Numbered from the stretch's first letter, positions 33,757-43,380 are shown. The stretch is 64,000 bases of DNA from Streptomyces sp. NBC_00154 (GCF_026342835.1 NZ_JAPEMI010000001.1:7012501-7076500), one strand, 5' to 3'. Numbers and translations are program-made. The notes: generated by a model from the sequence alone, not told the origin.

Positions 33757-34833
33757 ATGTCCCTGCGGCATGCAGTCGCCAGCCTAGCCGTCCTGCCCGT
33801 GCTCGCCATTCCGGCGACCGCCCAGGCGGCCACGGCTCACCAGAATCAGCACGTACCGCCCCAGAAGACTCATTTCGACCTGCAGGCCCACCGTGGTGGC
33901 CTCGGCCTGACCACCGAGGAGTCCCTGGAGGGCTTCGGCAAGGCTCTGCGCCTCGGTGTGAGAACCCTGGAGCTGGACACCCACATCACCAAGGACCAGA
34001 AGGTCGTGGTCAACCACGACCGGCAGATCAGCGCCCAGAAGTGCAAGGACACCGGCCCGGTGACGCCCGGTGACCCGATGTACCCGTATGTCGGCAAGTA
34101 CATCAAGGACCTGACGCTGGCCCAGATCAAGAGCATGGACTGCGGCTACCAGCAGCTGCCCGGCTTCCCCGAGCAGGAGCAGATCAAGGGCTTCCGCATG
34201 GTGGAGCTCAAGGACGTCCTCAACCTGGTCAAGAGCTACAAGGCCAAGCAGGTCAAGCTGAACATCGAGACCAAGGTGGAGGCCGGCGCGCCCGAGCAGA
34301 CCGCACCGCGCGAGCTGTTCGTCCGCCGTGTCTTCGAGGAGATCCACCGTTCCGGGATCGAGAAGCAGGTCACCATCCAGTCCTTCGACTGGGGGGCGCT
34401 GAAGGAGATGCACAAGCTCGCGCCGTCTTACCCGCTGGTGGCGCTGACGAACTACGACTTCCTCCAGGTCGGCAAGCCCGGCGCCTCCCCGTGGCTCGGT
34501 GGCATCGATGCCGACGACTACGACGGCGACTTCGTCAAGGCCGCCGCCGCCGTCCCCGGTGTCACCGCGCTGTCCCCGAATTACGGTTTCCCGCAGAACG
34601 GCACGATTGCGGACCCGGCCTTCCGCTTCTACCCCGACAAGAAGATGATCTCCGAGGCCCATGAGCGGGGTCTGAAGGTCATCCCGTGGACCTGTGACGA
34701 CCCCGCCACCATCGAGGCGCTCATGGACATGGGTATCGACGGGATCATCACCGACTACCCCAACCGCGTGCGGGACATCATGGCCGACCGCGGCATGCGC
34801 CTGCCCAAGGCCTACCCCGCGCCGCGTCATTGA
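33757..34833 (+). CDS. Secreted glycerophosphodiester phosphodiesterase
   Basis: A 358-residue exported GDPD-family enzyme that splits glycerophosphodiesters, such as glycerophosphocholine, into glycerol 3-phosphate and the alcohol. A signal peptide ends near residue 25 (AQAATA). The TIM-barrel active site shows QAHRGG (His-Arg, near 45), LELDTH (Glu and Asp metal ligands), NHDRQ (second His), IETK, and the closing WTCDDP and GIDGIITDYPNR. ATG chosen as the first residue of the signal peptide; the ribosome binding site GACGAGG is modest. It may complement the phospholipase C locus 6 kb downstream, though no shared operator was seen. Confidence 0.93.
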   Translation: MSLRHAVASLAVLPVLAIPATAQAATAHQNQHVPPQKTHFDLQAHRGGLGLTTEESLEGFGKALRLGVRTLELDTHITKDQKVVVNHDRQISAQKCKDTGPVTPGDPMYPYVGKYIKDLTLAQIKSMDCGYQQLPGFPEQEQIKGFRMVELKDVLNLVKSYKAKQVKLNIETKVEAGAPEQTAPRELFVRRVFEEIHRSGIEKQVTIQSFDWGALKEMHKLAPSYPLVALTNYDFLQVGKPGASPWLGGIDADDYDGDFVKAAAAVPGVTALSPNYGFPQNGTIADPAFRFYPDKKMISEAHERGLKVIPWTCDDPATIEALMDMGIDGIITDYPNRVRDIMADRGMRLPKAYPAPRH

Positions 34834-34855
34834 CGACCGGCACACCACGGACGCA

Positions 34856-34886
34856 TACGCCCCGGAGCGCCCAGCTCCGGGGCGTA
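34856..34886. terminator. Bidirectional terminator hairpin
   Basis: Perfect 13-bp arms (TACGCCCCGGAGC / GCTCCGGGGCGTA) around a five-base loop, between the phosphodiesterase gene (ends 34833) and the convergent YihY-type gene (ends 34918). One of the strongest hairpins in the window. Confidence 0.85.
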
Positions 34887-34917
34887 CGCCGTCACGAAGC
34901 CGGCGCGGGGGACGTCG

Positions 34918-35817
34918 TCACGAGCGGCCCGGCGTCGGCCGCGCCAGTTCGACGTTGAACTGGGCACCGGCCAGCAGAGCCAGATTGGTGAACCAGACCC
35001 AGATCAGGAAGACGACGAGCCCGGCGAGCGATCCGTACAGCCGGCTGTACGAGCCGATGTGCGTGGCGTACAGGGCGAACCCGGCCGAGGCGACCAGCCA
35101 CAGGAACGCGGCGAGCACCCCACCGGGCAGCCCCCGCCGCAGCCCCCTGGCCGACGCGGGTCCGGTACGGAACAGCACCATGATCAGACAGGCGACCAGG
35201 AACACCAGGACGGGCCACTTCAGCACCGCCCACAGGGTTTCACTGGCATGTGCCAGGCCCAGCCGGTGTCCCAGCCAGCGGGCCAGCGGTCCGGTCAGCA
35301 CCAGGGCGAACGCGCTGGTCATGAGCAGCAGGAGAAGTCCCACGGCGGTGGCCACGATGATGTGGGCCTTGCGCAGCGCCGGCCGTCTGTCCCGCACCCC
35401 GTGCTGAGCGTGCAGCGCCCTGCGGAAGACTGCCAGATAGCTGGAGGCGGACCACACGGCGCTGACGGTCCCCGTCGCGATCAGCAGCCAAACGGCGCCG
35501 CGTTCGTGGGTCGCGGCCTCCAGCGGTTGGCGCAGCGCGGCTCCGGACTCGGCCGGGGCGAACGCGGTGATGTCGGTGATCAGCGCGTCGGTGGCCCGGG
35601 GATTGGCCAGGCCGATCAGAGCGACGGTGACCAGCAGCGCCGGGAGCAGAGCGAGGATGGCGTAGTACGTCAGGGCGGCGGCCCAGTCCGAGAGATCGTC
35701 CTTCCAGATCGACACAGGGGTACGGCACAGGGCGGACCGCCAATGGGCGGCCCGCCCTGCGGGGCCGGCCTGGCGGGGGACGCGTCCGGCGGCGGTTGCG
35801 GTGGTCTTGCTCGGCAC
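34918..35817 (-). CDS. YihY/BrkB family membrane protein
   Basis: A 299-residue integral membrane protein of the YihY (formerly RNase BN-like/BrkB) family. After a basic cytosolic N-terminus comes a conserved amphipathic part and DWAAALTYYAILALLPALLV, the family's hallmark first helix. Five more hydrophobic segments follow, including SSYLAVFRRAL and the end motif LYGSLAGLVVFLIWVWFTNLALLAGAQFN, split by a short loop. Its role is unproven; membrane integrity or transport has been proposed for relatives. The GTG at 35817 was chosen because GGAG lies eight bases upstream and the extra upstream frame is low-complexity. Confidence 0.88.
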   Translation of the reverse strand: MPSKTTATAAGRVPRQAGPAGRAAHWRSALCRTPVSIWKDDLSDWAAALTYYAILALLPALLVTVALIGLANPRATDALITDITAFAPAESGAALRQPLEAATHERGAVWLLIATGTVSAVWSASSYLAVFRRALHAQHGVRDRRPALRKAHIIVATAVGLLLLLMTSAFALVLTGPLARWLGHRLGLAHASETLWAVLKWPVLVFLVACLIMVLFRTGPASARGLRRGLPGGVLAAFLWLVASAGFALYATHIGSYSRLYGSLAGLVVFLIWVWFTNLALLAGAQFNVELARPTPGRS

Positions 35818-35979
35818 GGCTGGTTCTCCGGGGGACGTGGTCAGGCGCGGCGCGGCCTGGCGGCGCCGGGGGAGGCAGCGGATCCCCCGGTGTGTATGGA
35901 CGTCCTTTGCTACCACTTCCGCTTCTGCCTCCGTCACCGGGCCGTACACCCGCCGTGTCCCGGAGTGTGGCGGCGGAGG

Positions 35980-36250
35980 TCAGTCGCTGACCGCTCTCAG
36001 CGCCACCACCGCGTCCTCGAAGGACAGCAGCTCGTGCCGTTCCCGCGGGATGGGCTGCAGCCCTTCGGCGGTCAGCTCCAGGTCGCCGGAGGCGGCGCGG
36101 ATGAACCCGCGCACCGTGACGGCCGCACCCGGCCTCTCATCGTCCACCGTCGGCACCACACCCGCCCGGGCCCTGCTCGTGCGCGTACTGCCTGGCGACG
36201 GCCTGCGAGATCCGGACGACCGCGCAGGCCGGCGGCGAGCTCCAGGACCG
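35980..36250 (-). pseudogene. Possible frameshifted small gene
   Basis: On the minus strand one frame without a usable ATG ends at 35980 and reads TVRGFIRAASGDLELTAEGL, then ERHELLSFEDAVVALRAVSD, with clearly coding third-position G/C. Upstream a different frame reads AVVRISQAVARQYAHEQ, which also looks coding. Together they suggest one small protein with at least one frameshift near 36180. I do not recognise the family. It lies between the YihY-type gene and the MscS channel gene; nothing else is seen in 35818-36285. Confidence 0.35.
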
Positions 36251-36285
36251 GACGCCCTCGGCCGGTTGTCGGGGCCCGGGGCAGC

Positions 36286-37356
36286 TCACAAGCCGATGCT
36301 GCGCTGGTGGGGGATCGGCACCGGCGTCTCGCTCTGCTGCACCGCCACCGTCCGCATCGGCGCGGGAATCTTGATGCCCTCGGCCCGGTAGCGCTGGTGC
36401 AGACGCTTGATGAACTCGTGCTTGATCAGGTACTGGTCGCTGAACTCACCGGCCCGAAGGATCACCGTGAAGTTGATCCGGGAATCCCCGAACGTGTGGA
36501 ACCGGACGGCCGGTTCATGGTCGGGGACGCCGCCGGCGATGTCGGTCATGACGCTCTCGACGACCTCGGCGGTCACGCGCTCGACGTGCTCCAGGTCGCT
36601 GTCGTAGCCGACTCCGACCTGGACCAGCAGCGACATCTGCTGTTCCGGCCGGTTGAAGTTGGTCATATTGGTGCCGGCGAGCTGGGCATTGGGGATGATC
36701 ACCAGGTTGTTCGACAGCTGACGCACCACGGTATTACGCCAGTTGATGTCGACCACGTACCCTTCCTCGCCGCTGCTCAGCCGGATGTAGTCGCCGGGCT
36801 GCACCGTCTTCGAGGCGAGGATGTGCACGCCCGCGAACAGGTTGGCGAGTGTGTCCTGCAGCGCCAGAGCGACCGCGAGGCCGCCCACACCCAGTGCGGT
36901 GAGGAGAGGGGCGATGGAGACGCCCAAGGTCTGCAGCACGACGAGAAAGCCCATCGCCAGCACCACGATGCGCGTGATGTTGACAAAGATGGTGGCCGAC
37001 CCGGCCACACCGGACCGGGACTGGGCGACGGACCTCACCAGACCCGTGATCACCCGAGCCGCGGTGAGTGTGGCAGCCAGGATGAGCAGCACGGTCAGCG
37101 TCCGGTTGACGTTGCGTCCGACCTGCGAGGTCAGCGGAAGCACCGCAGCGGCCGCCGCGATGCCCGCAGCCAGCGCAGCCCAGGGCGCCAGGGTCCGCAG
37201 CGCATCGACGATGACGTCGTCCCCGCTCCACCGCGTCCTGCGGGCACGTTCTCCCAGCCACCGCAGGGCGGCGCGCAGCAGCAGTCCTGCCAGGACGCCG
37301 GCGGCCACCATGACCCCGGCGACGATCAGGTCGTGGAGCGTGAGTGCCCGGTTCAC
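36286..37356 (-). CDS. Small-conductance mechanosensitive channel family protein (MscS)
   Basis: A 356-residue channel of the MscS family, which opens under membrane tension to release solutes during osmotic downshock. There are about five N-terminal hydrophobic helices. The pore-lining helix is near residues 160-190 (LLTALGVGGLAVALALQDTL), followed by the beta domain (QPGDYIRLSSGEEGYVVDINWRNT over two strands) and the C-terminal alpha/beta domain. The length is moderately above the E. coli form because of two extra helices. The GTG start at 37356 follows AGGAGG by six bases, an excellent site; upstream frame is non-coding. Confidence 0.92.
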   Translation of the reverse strand: MNRALTLHDLIVAGVMVAAGVLAGLLLRAALRWLGERARRTRWSGDDVIVDALRTLAPWAALAAGIAAAAAVLPLTSQVGRNVNRTLTVLLILAATLTAARVITGLVRSVAQSRSGVAGSATIFVNITRIVVLAMGFLVVLQTLGVSIAPLLTALGVGGLAVALALQDTLANLFAGVHILASKTVQPGDYIRLSSGEEGYVVDINWRNTVVRQLSNNLVIIPNAQLAGTNMTNFNRPEQQMSLLVQVGVGYDSDLEHVERVTAEVVESVMTDIAGGVPDHEPAVRFHTFGDSRINFTVILRAGEFSDQYLIKHEFIKRLHQRYRAEGIKIPAPMRTVAVQQSETPVPIPHQRSIGL

Positions 37357-37714
37357 CGGTTGCCTCCTGCAGCGAGGAGGAGCGGTGCGGCGGAATCCGT
37401 TGCCGGGCGCCGTATGTGAGTAATTGTCACCTTGTGTTACCTGCTCGATTCTCGGATCCGAAACGATCTTCCATCCTGCCGCATCCGGCGAGCTGGGCGG
37501 CAGGCGGCCTCGGCACCCGCGTGATGACCCATGGGGACATGAGGAACGGTCGCGCCACGGGCATGAGAAGGCCGAACCGGGCGGCCGGAGATACCGCCCG
37601 GAGCCACTGCATCGCGGACTCCTGACGCGGGAGTGATGTCGTACCGAGTACGAATTGGTTGCGTTCTCGACTTCCCACCGTGGTTCCATCGGCTCTGCGA
37701 CAGCATGACGACGC
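37357..37714. other. Divergent intergenic region
   Basis: About 360 bp separate the start of the MscS gene from the start of the acyltransferase gene. It must hold both promoters. I see no convincing -35/-10 pair, repeat or small gene. Confidence 0.4.
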
Positions 37715-39034
37715 ATGAGCAGAGACCGCTATGTCGACTTCATGCGCGCATGGGCCATCGTCCTGGTGGTGGTGGGGCACTGGCTGATCACCGCCTTGGT
37801 CCCGGGGCCCGGTGGGCAGATCACCGCGCCGGAGCTGCTGGCGACCATTCCCTGGACCCAGTGGCTGACATTGGGGTTCCAGATCATGCCGCTGTTCTTC
37901 CTGGCCGGGGGCCACGCAGCGGGCGGCTCCTGGTCGCGGGTCCGTGAGACGGGCGGTACGGCCGCCGGGTGGGTGGGACGGCGGGCGTTGCGACTACTGC
38001 TTCCGGTGGCCGTGTACAGCGGGCTGGTCCTGCTCGCCGTCGGGATCTGCTCGGCTGTCGGCGTGGACCCGGACACCCTCGCGTTGGTGGGGTGGGCGAT
38101 GGCGATGCAGTTCTGGTTCCTTCCGGTGTATCTGATACTCAGCGTCCTCACTCCGCCGCTGCACGCGGCGCACCGGCGCTGGGGCCTTCTCGTTCCCGTG
38201 GCGATGGGCACTGCCGCCCTCGCGGCCGACGCGTTGACGCTGGCGGTACAGGTGTCGTACGTCGGTCTGCTCAACTATGTACTGGTGTGGGGTGTGGCCT
38301 ACCAACTGGGCTTCTGCTGGCACGACGGCCTGCTGACGGGGCGTCGGCGGGTGCCGGTCGCGATGACGGCGGGCGGGGGACTGGCCTTCGCGGCGCTGAT
38401 CACGCTCGGGCCGTTCCCGGTCAGCCTGATCCTGGTGACCGGGCAGACCCCCAACAACACCAATCCGCCGTCGGCGGCCATGCTGGCGTGGGCAGTGGCC
38501 CAGGTCGGCCTGTGTCTGCTCGCCGCGCCGGCGGTACGGCGGCTTCTGGACCGCGAGCGTGTGTGGCGGGCGGTGCGCCACGTGGGAGGCGCCAGCATGA
38601 CGCTGTACCTGTGGCACATGCTGCCGGTGCTCGTCGTCGCCGCCGCGTTCTACCTGACCGGGATCGCGCCCGAGCCCGCGTTCGGGTCCGCGGCCTGGTG
38701 GGGGCTGCGGGTGCCTTGGCTGCTGGTCCTCGGCGTCGTCCTGGTCGGTGTTCTGCTGGCGCTGCGGCCGTTGGAGCGCCGCCAGGCGCTTCTGTACGAG
38801 CGAATCCGGCCGGACGTCAGCTTGCGCCGCCCCTGGCCGCTGTGGCTCGGCCTGACGACCAGCGTTGCCGCTCTGGCCGGCTTCGCCATGCGGGGCTTCG
38901 CACCTGACGGCCGTTTCCCTGTGCTGCCCGCGCTGAGCCTGGCACTGGGCACGACGCTGGTGATGGCTCGCCGACGGACAGCGGTGGACCGAACCCCCGA
39001 TGAGCCCAAGAACGCGATGAGGAAGGCAGCCTGA
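37715..39034 (+). CDS. Membrane acyltransferase (acyltransferase 3 family)
   Basis: A 439-residue polytopic membrane protein of the acyltransferase 3 family, which transfers acyl groups to sugars, lipids or antibiotics at the membrane. It opens with RYVDFMRAWAIVLVVVGHW, the conserved first helix containing the catalytic-type Arg and His, followed by nine or ten more hydrophobic segments. LGFQIMPLFFLAGGHAAGGSW matches the second conserved region and a late GASMTLYLWHMLPV the closing one. The acceptor is unknown. A strong hairpin follows the stop codon. Confidence 0.88.
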   Translation: MSRDRYVDFMRAWAIVLVVVGHWLITALVPGPGGQITAPELLATIPWTQWLTLGFQIMPLFFLAGGHAAGGSWSRVRETGGTAAGWVGRRALRLLLPVAVYSGLVLLAVGICSAVGVDPDTLALVGWAMAMQFWFLPVYLILSVLTPPLHAAHRRWGLLVPVAMGTAALAADALTLAVQVSYVGLLNYVLVWGVAYQLGFCWHDGLLTGRRRVPVAMTAGGGLAFAALITLGPFPVSLILVTGQTPNNTNPPSAAMLAWAVAQVGLCLLAAPAVRRLLDRERVWRAVRHVGGASMTLYLWHMLPVLVVAAAFYLTGIAPEPAFGSAAWWGLRVPWLLVLGVVLVGVLLALRPLERRQALLYERIRPDVSLRRPWPLWLGLTTSVAALAGFAMRGFAPDGRFPVLPALSLALGTTLVMARRRTAVDRTPDEPKNAMRKAA

Positions 39035-39076
39035 CGCCGTGTTGGGCCGACATCCGGGTCCGTTGTGATGTCGGCC

Positions 39077-39110
39077 GGGCAACTACTCATGCAGGGCTGA
39101 GTAGTTGCCC
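39077..39110 (+). terminator. Terminator after the acyltransferase
   Basis: Perfect 13-bp arms (GGGCAACTACTCA / TGAGTAGTTGCCC) around an eight-base loop, 43 bp after the acyltransferase stop codon. Confidence 0.8.
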
Positions 39111-39244
39111 TCAGGTGCGGGGTGGTCGTGGTCTTCTACCGTCTGGTTCATGTGCTCGGTTCGGGGGCTCACCAGTGATTTCGCCGTTGTGTTGTCGGGT
39201 GTCCGCTGTGCGGCTGTCCGCAGGGTCGGAGGAGGGAGCAGCGG

Positions 39245-39814
39245 ATGCTGAGGAAGTGCTCCGCTCCTTCGGTTCTGTGGCTCACCGGCATTCTGCTCGC
39301 TGTGGGTGCCTCCGTGGTCGGTTACCGGGTGTGGGAGGGAGAGCCGTATCCAGCGGTCGTCCCTGATCAGGTTGCGGTACGGCTCAAGGGGGAGGCGCAG
39401 CGGGTGTACGAGGAAGTCGCGCTGCCCGGGCGGCCTGGTGTGAGTTCCAGCGGTGTGGAAACGGGCACGTGTTACTACCGGGGGCTGCGGTCCATCGCCC
39501 ATATCGACGAAGGCCGCAGCGATGTGCGCAGCTTTGGTCTCGAGTGGCGGGTGACGGACGTCCCGCGAAGCACCGCCCGTGCCGGCCAGGAGCGCGTACG
39601 CCGACGGCTGGAGCGCGAGGGCTGGAGGCTCACCGGCGAGAACGTCTCCGACATGGGGTTCCGCTTCGTACACCCGGACACCGACGACATGGTCGACGTG
39701 GACTGGTACGAGCCCACCGGGACGCTCGCCGTCAGTGTCCACGCCCCGTGCGGGAAGCTCCCGGCCGGCTTCGACGAGTACGCATGGCCCGAGTCCGAAT
39801 GGAGCCCCGGGTGA
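39245..39814 (+). CDS. Membrane-anchored protein of unknown function
   Basis: A 189-residue protein with one N-terminal hydrophobic helix (residues 10-27, WLTGILLAVGASVVGY) and an extracytoplasmic domain of about 160 residues. That part has two Cys (TCYYRG near 77 and APCGKL near 173) which may form a disulfide, and a mixed alpha/beta pattern ending in FDEYAWPESEW. I do not recognise the family. GGAGGAGGG lies upstream of the ATG. It ends 108 bp before the convergent phospholipase gene. Confidence 0.65.
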   Translation: MLRKCSAPSVLWLTGILLAVGASVVGYRVWEGEPYPAVVPDQVAVRLKGEAQRVYEEVALPGRPGVSSSGVETGTCYYRGLRSIAHIDEGRSDVRSFGLEWRVTDVPRSTARAGQERVRRRLEREGWRLTGENVSDMGFRFVHPDTDDMVDVDWYEPTGTLAVSVHAPCGKLPAGFDEYAWPESEWSPG

Positions 39815-39922
39815 CTACCGCGCAGGGCGGACCGGCACATCGCCCCCTGAGGGAACGGCTCGTGGAGCGACGTCGGCCGCGGTCCGGTGGTACCGGGCCG
39901 CGGCCGGAACGGACGAGCGGGG

Positions 39923-41983
39923 TCAGCGGGCGGCGATGGCCGGGTCGCTGGTGCTCGCGTGGCCGCTCTCCACGTGCGCGGCCAGGCGGCGCACAAAGGT
40001 GCCGTCGTGGTCGGCGGTCACGGTCAGGTCGTACCAGCCATGGGTGCGCTCGGTCCTGGCCGAGTGCACCACGTGGGCGCCGGGACGCAGCCGGTAGGTG
40101 GCCGGCTTGTGCTTGCCGTACTCGTCCTTGATCGTGAGCGTGACGGTGCTGTGGCCGTCGTTGGTCAGGACCAGGCGCACGGCTCCGTCCTTGCCGTCGT
40201 GGCGAGCACTGACCTCGGGGCCCGCGGCGGTGACCTCGCCGGCGAACTGGCGCAGGAACCCGTTGGGGCCGTGGACGGTGAAGTCGTAGGCGCCGTGGGA
40301 GTTCGCGGAGACGTTCCAGACGCCGGAGAGCGAGTGCCCCGAACCGACGGTGTACGTCCACGGGCCGGAGGCGTGCGTCGCGGAGGTGACCAGGAAGCCG
40401 GCGCCGGCCTCGCCGTGGGAGGCGAAGTCGATCCGCAGCGAGCCCGCGGCGCCGACCTTGCCATCGGCCGCGAGGTCGTACGGGATGGGCCGGGCGGGGC
40501 GCAGACCGTGCTCCTGGCGGGGCAGCGCACCCTTGGCCGGCGGCGTCGGCACGTAGTCGGGGTGCCGGTCACCGTCCGGCGGCAGGTAGCCGGTGGTGTC
40601 GGGCAGCCGCGGCGTGTGGCTGTCCTTGTGCCGGAAGTCGAACGCCGTGGTCAAGTCGCCGCAGACGGCACGGCGCCAGGGGGAGATGTTGGGCTCCGTC
40701 ACGCCGAAGCGGCGCTCCATGAACTGGATGATCGACGTGTGGTCGAAGGTCTGGGAGCAGACGTAGCCGCCCTTGCTCCACGGCGAGACCACGAACATCG
40801 GGACGCGCTGCCCCAGGCCGTACGCCCCCGCCGGGCGACCGCTGTCGCCCGCGTACAGGTCGCCGCTGACGTCGACGGTGGACTTGCCCTGTGCGGCCGA
40901 GCCGGCCGGGAAGGGCGGCACGACGTGGTCGAAGAAGCCGTCGTTCTCGTCGTAGGTGATGAACAGCGCCGTCTTGCTCCACACATCGGGGTTGGAGGTG
41001 AGCGCGTCCAGAACCTGCGAGATGTACCAGGCGCCGTAGTTGGCGGGCCAGTTCGGGTGCTCGGTGAAGGCCTCGGGCGCGACGATCCACGAGACCTCGG
41101 GCAGCTTGCCGGCCTTCACGTCGGCACGGAGGATGTCGAAGAAGCCCTCGCCCTTGCGTGCGTCGGTGCCGGTGCGCGCCTTGTCGTACAGCGGGTCGCC
41201 GGGCTTGGCGTTGCGGTACTGGTCGAAGTACAGCAGCGAGTTGTCGCCGTAGTTGCCTCGGTAGGCGTCCCCGATCCAGCCCCAGCCGCCGTTCGCGTCC
41301 AGGCCGTCGCCGACGTCCTGGTAGATCTTCCAGGAGACGTCGGCCTTCTCCAGCCGCTCCGGGTACGTGGTCCAGGAGTAGCCCGCCTCGTCGTTGCCGA
41401 GGACCGGGCCGCCGCCCTTGCCGTCGTTGCCGGTGTAACCCGTCCACATGTAGTAGCGGTTCGGGTCGGTGGAGCCCATGAACGAGCAGTGGTAGGCGTC
41501 GCAGACCGTGAAGGCGTCGGCGAGCGCGTAGTGGAACGGTATGTCCTCACGGGTCAGGTGCGCCATCGTCGTGGCGGACTTGGCCGGGATCCACTTGTCG
41601 TACGTGCCCTTGTTGAAGGCGGCCTGGGTGTCGTTCCAGCCGTGCGGCAGGTCCTCCAGGAAGGCCAGGCCGAGGTCCTTGGCGTCGGGGTGGAAGGGCA
41701 GGATCTCCTTGGTGCCGTCCGATTGGTGCCAGACCGGCTTGCCGCTCGGCAGCGTCACCGGGTGCGGGTCTCCGAAGCCCCGAACGCCGCGCAGCGTACC
41801 GAGGTAGTGGTCGAAGGAGCGGTTCTCCTGCATCAGGACGACGATGTGCTCGATGTCCTTGATGGAGCCCGTCCTGCGGTGCGCGGGGATCTCCGCGGCG
41901 CGAGCGATGCTGGTGGACAGGGCGGACAGAGCAGCCGTGCCGCCCGCAAGTTGCATGAACCGTCTGCGGTCAATGGCATTCAT
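39923..41983 (-). CDS. plcC: Phosphocholine-type phospholipase C, Tat-secreted
   Basis: A 686-residue secreted phosphoesterase of the bacterial phospholipase C family that cleaves phosphatidylcholine or sphingomyelin to release phosphocholine. A twin-arginine signal (DRRRFMQLAGG) opens the protein. Catalytic-domain marks are VVLMQENRSFDHYLGT near residue 45 (Glu-Asn metal/nucleophile region), CSFMGSTDPNRYYMWTG, TYDENDGFFDHV and the DHTSIIQFMERRF end. Two tandem DUF756-type beta domains follow (from about residue 490). The second of two close ATGs was chosen because GGGAG is too near the first. The GntR-type palindrome at 42044 lies 60 bp upstream, linking it to the transporter cluster. Confidence 0.93.
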   Translation of the reverse strand: MNAIDRRRFMQLAGGTAALSALSTSIARAAEIPAHRRTGSIKDIEHIVVLMQENRSFDHYLGTLRGVRGFGDPHPVTLPSGKPVWHQSDGTKEILPFHPDAKDLGLAFLEDLPHGWNDTQAAFNKGTYDKWIPAKSATTMAHLTREDIPFHYALADAFTVCDAYHCSFMGSTDPNRYYMWTGYTGNDGKGGGPVLGNDEAGYSWTTYPERLEKADVSWKIYQDVGDGLDANGGWGWIGDAYRGNYGDNSLLYFDQYRNAKPGDPLYDKARTGTDARKGEGFFDILRADVKAGKLPEVSWIVAPEAFTEHPNWPANYGAWYISQVLDALTSNPDVWSKTALFITYDENDGFFDHVVPPFPAGSAAQGKSTVDVSGDLYAGDSGRPAGAYGLGQRVPMFVVSPWSKGGYVCSQTFDHTSIIQFMERRFGVTEPNISPWRRAVCGDLTTAFDFRHKDSHTPRLPDTTGYLPPDGDRHPDYVPTPPAKGALPRQEHGLRPARPIPYDLAADGKVGAAGSLRIDFASHGEAGAGFLVTSATHASGPWTYTVGSGHSLSGVWNVSANSHGAYDFTVHGPNGFLRQFAGEVTAAGPEVSARHDGKDGAVRLVLTNDGHSTVTLTIKDEYGKHKPATYRLRPGAHVVHSARTERTHGWYDLTVTADHDGTFVRRLAAHVESGHASTSDPAIAAR

Positions 41984-42043
41984 GAAGAGCATGTCTCCCG
42001 GAAAATCCGTGGGCCGTAAAGAGTGCAGGGGCCAGCATTTCCC

Positions 42044-42060
42044 AACTTGTTCAAACAAGT
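42044..42060. promoter_or_regulatory. GntR-type operator upstream of phospholipase C
   Basis: AACTTGTTCAAACAAGT, identical over 17 bases to the 18-bp palindrome ahead of the transporter operon at 43543-43560; only the outermost base pair differs. It is 60 bp upstream of the phospholipase start codon, an expected operator position. The rest of 42061-42600 shows no gene. Confidence 0.8.
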
Positions 42061-42600
42061 GGCGGCGGTGAAGCGAACCATTCGGGAAACCTGTCCCAAC
42101 CCGGACCGACTCAACCCGGCTCCTGACCAGCAGCAGGCGGACCGAGCCGAACCGTCTCGAACGCCGGGAACACCCCACCAAGGCACGGCTGTTCCCCCCG
42201 GCTGCAGCGCGGGAGTTCTCATGCAGCTTCGCTGCGTTGAGCCTTCTTCCTGCCCGGACCGGGCCGGAGCTGCCGACGGAGGTCGTCGAAGTGTCCTCCG
42301 CCGTAGGTGCCGCGACGGACAACACGGCGGTCACTTGCGGGGATGTTCTCCTCTGTCGACAGGCGCGGTCGGTGCCGATGAGTCGGGAAAGGTCACCTGC
42401 ACCACGTCATGCCCTCGGCGGCGAGCCGGTCCATGTGCCGTCGGACGGGCTGGGTGCCGGATGCGCACGCCGGTGGCGCATGCGGGGCGAATTGGCGCGC
42501 GAGTCCGATTGCGCGTGCGCGTGCCGGGCGTCGCAGGGCAGGCGGGACGTTACGGTCATGCCTGGGCGCGGAGACCGAGATCCGGTGCGACTTCGGTCCG

Positions 42601-43380
42601 CTAGTCACTGTCTCTCTTCGTCGCACTCGCAGGTGTCGCGCCCGGGCCGGTCCGACGGGCCAGCGCATTGTTGCCTATCGAGTTGTGGACGCTGAAGCTC
42701 ACAGCGTCGGAGCGGTACCGGTCGTCGGACCACTCGACGGGGCGGCCCTCACGGGTGGTCGTGACCCGGCGTACCCGCAGCAGCGGACTCGTCCGGCGCA
42801 CATCCAGCAGCTCGGCGTCCTGCGCGCCCGCCGCGACCGCGTCGATCAGATGCTCGCCGTACGCGAAGACCAACCCCGTGTCCTCGAAGAGCCGTTGCGT
42901 CACTGATGCACAGTCCGCCTCGATGCGTTCGACAGCCGGGGCGATCCAGTCCGCGTACACCGTCCGTTCCAGCAGCACCGGTTCCCCGTCCAGGCCGCGC
43001 AGCCGCAGTACGTGGAGCACAGGTGCGCCGACCGGCATCTGGAGGCGTACCGAGTCCTGGTCGGTCGTGGGGCGGTACTGCGAGGACACCACCCGGCCCG
43101 TCGCCGTACGGCCCATCGCACGTGCCCACTGGGCGAAGCTGCGCAGCTCGGCGAAGCTCTGGTTGCGGCGGCTGGCGAGCACCACGCGCCGCGCGCCCTG
43201 CCGGGACCCGATCAGACCCTCCGACGTCAGGGCGGCGACGGCCTGGCGGACGGTGCCGCGCGAGACGCCGTAGCGGGCCGCGAGTTCTGTCTCGGGGAGC
43301 AGCCGGCTGCCCACCGCGTACTCCTCGCGGTCGATCGCCCGGCGCAACTCCTCGGCGATCTCCTCATGTCGGGCTGCCAT
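42601..43380 (-). CDS. GntR family transcriptional regulator (HutC/UTRA type)
   Basis: A 259-residue regulator. The N-terminal winged helix spans residues 2-70 with ELAARYGVSRGTVRQAVAALTSEGLI as its recognition region (split over two helices). The UTRA effector domain (about 85-235) has LRLRGLDGEPVLLERTVYADW and the closing VEWSDDRYRSDAVSFSV, typical of the HutC subfamily that senses small ligands. ATG at 43380 follows GAGAGGGG. It is divergent from the solute-binding protein gene and lies between it and the phospholipase; the identical palindrome ahead of both makes it the likely controller of each. Confidence 0.93.
   Translation of the reverse strand: MAARHEEIAEELRRAIDREEYAVGSRLLPETELAARYGVSRGTVRQAVAALTSEGLIGSRQGARRVVLASRRNQSFAELRSFAQWARAMGRTATGRVVSSQYRPTTDQDSVRLQMPVGAPVLHVLRLRGLDGEPVLLERTVYADWIAPAVERIEADCASVTQRLFEDTGLVFAYGEHLIDAVAAGAQDAELLDVRRTSPLLRVRRVTTTREGRPVEWSDDRYRSDAVSFSVHNSIGNNALARRTGPGATPASATKRDSD

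Noticed and set aside
35059..37419. A 786-codon plus-strand frame across the YihY-type and MscS genes
   Set aside because: Runs antisense through two good membrane-protein genes and their intergenic region; composition is shadow-like.
39887..42019. A 710-codon plus-strand frame opposite phospholipase C
   Set aside because: Antisense shadow; the minus strand has all phospholipase motifs and a Tat signal.
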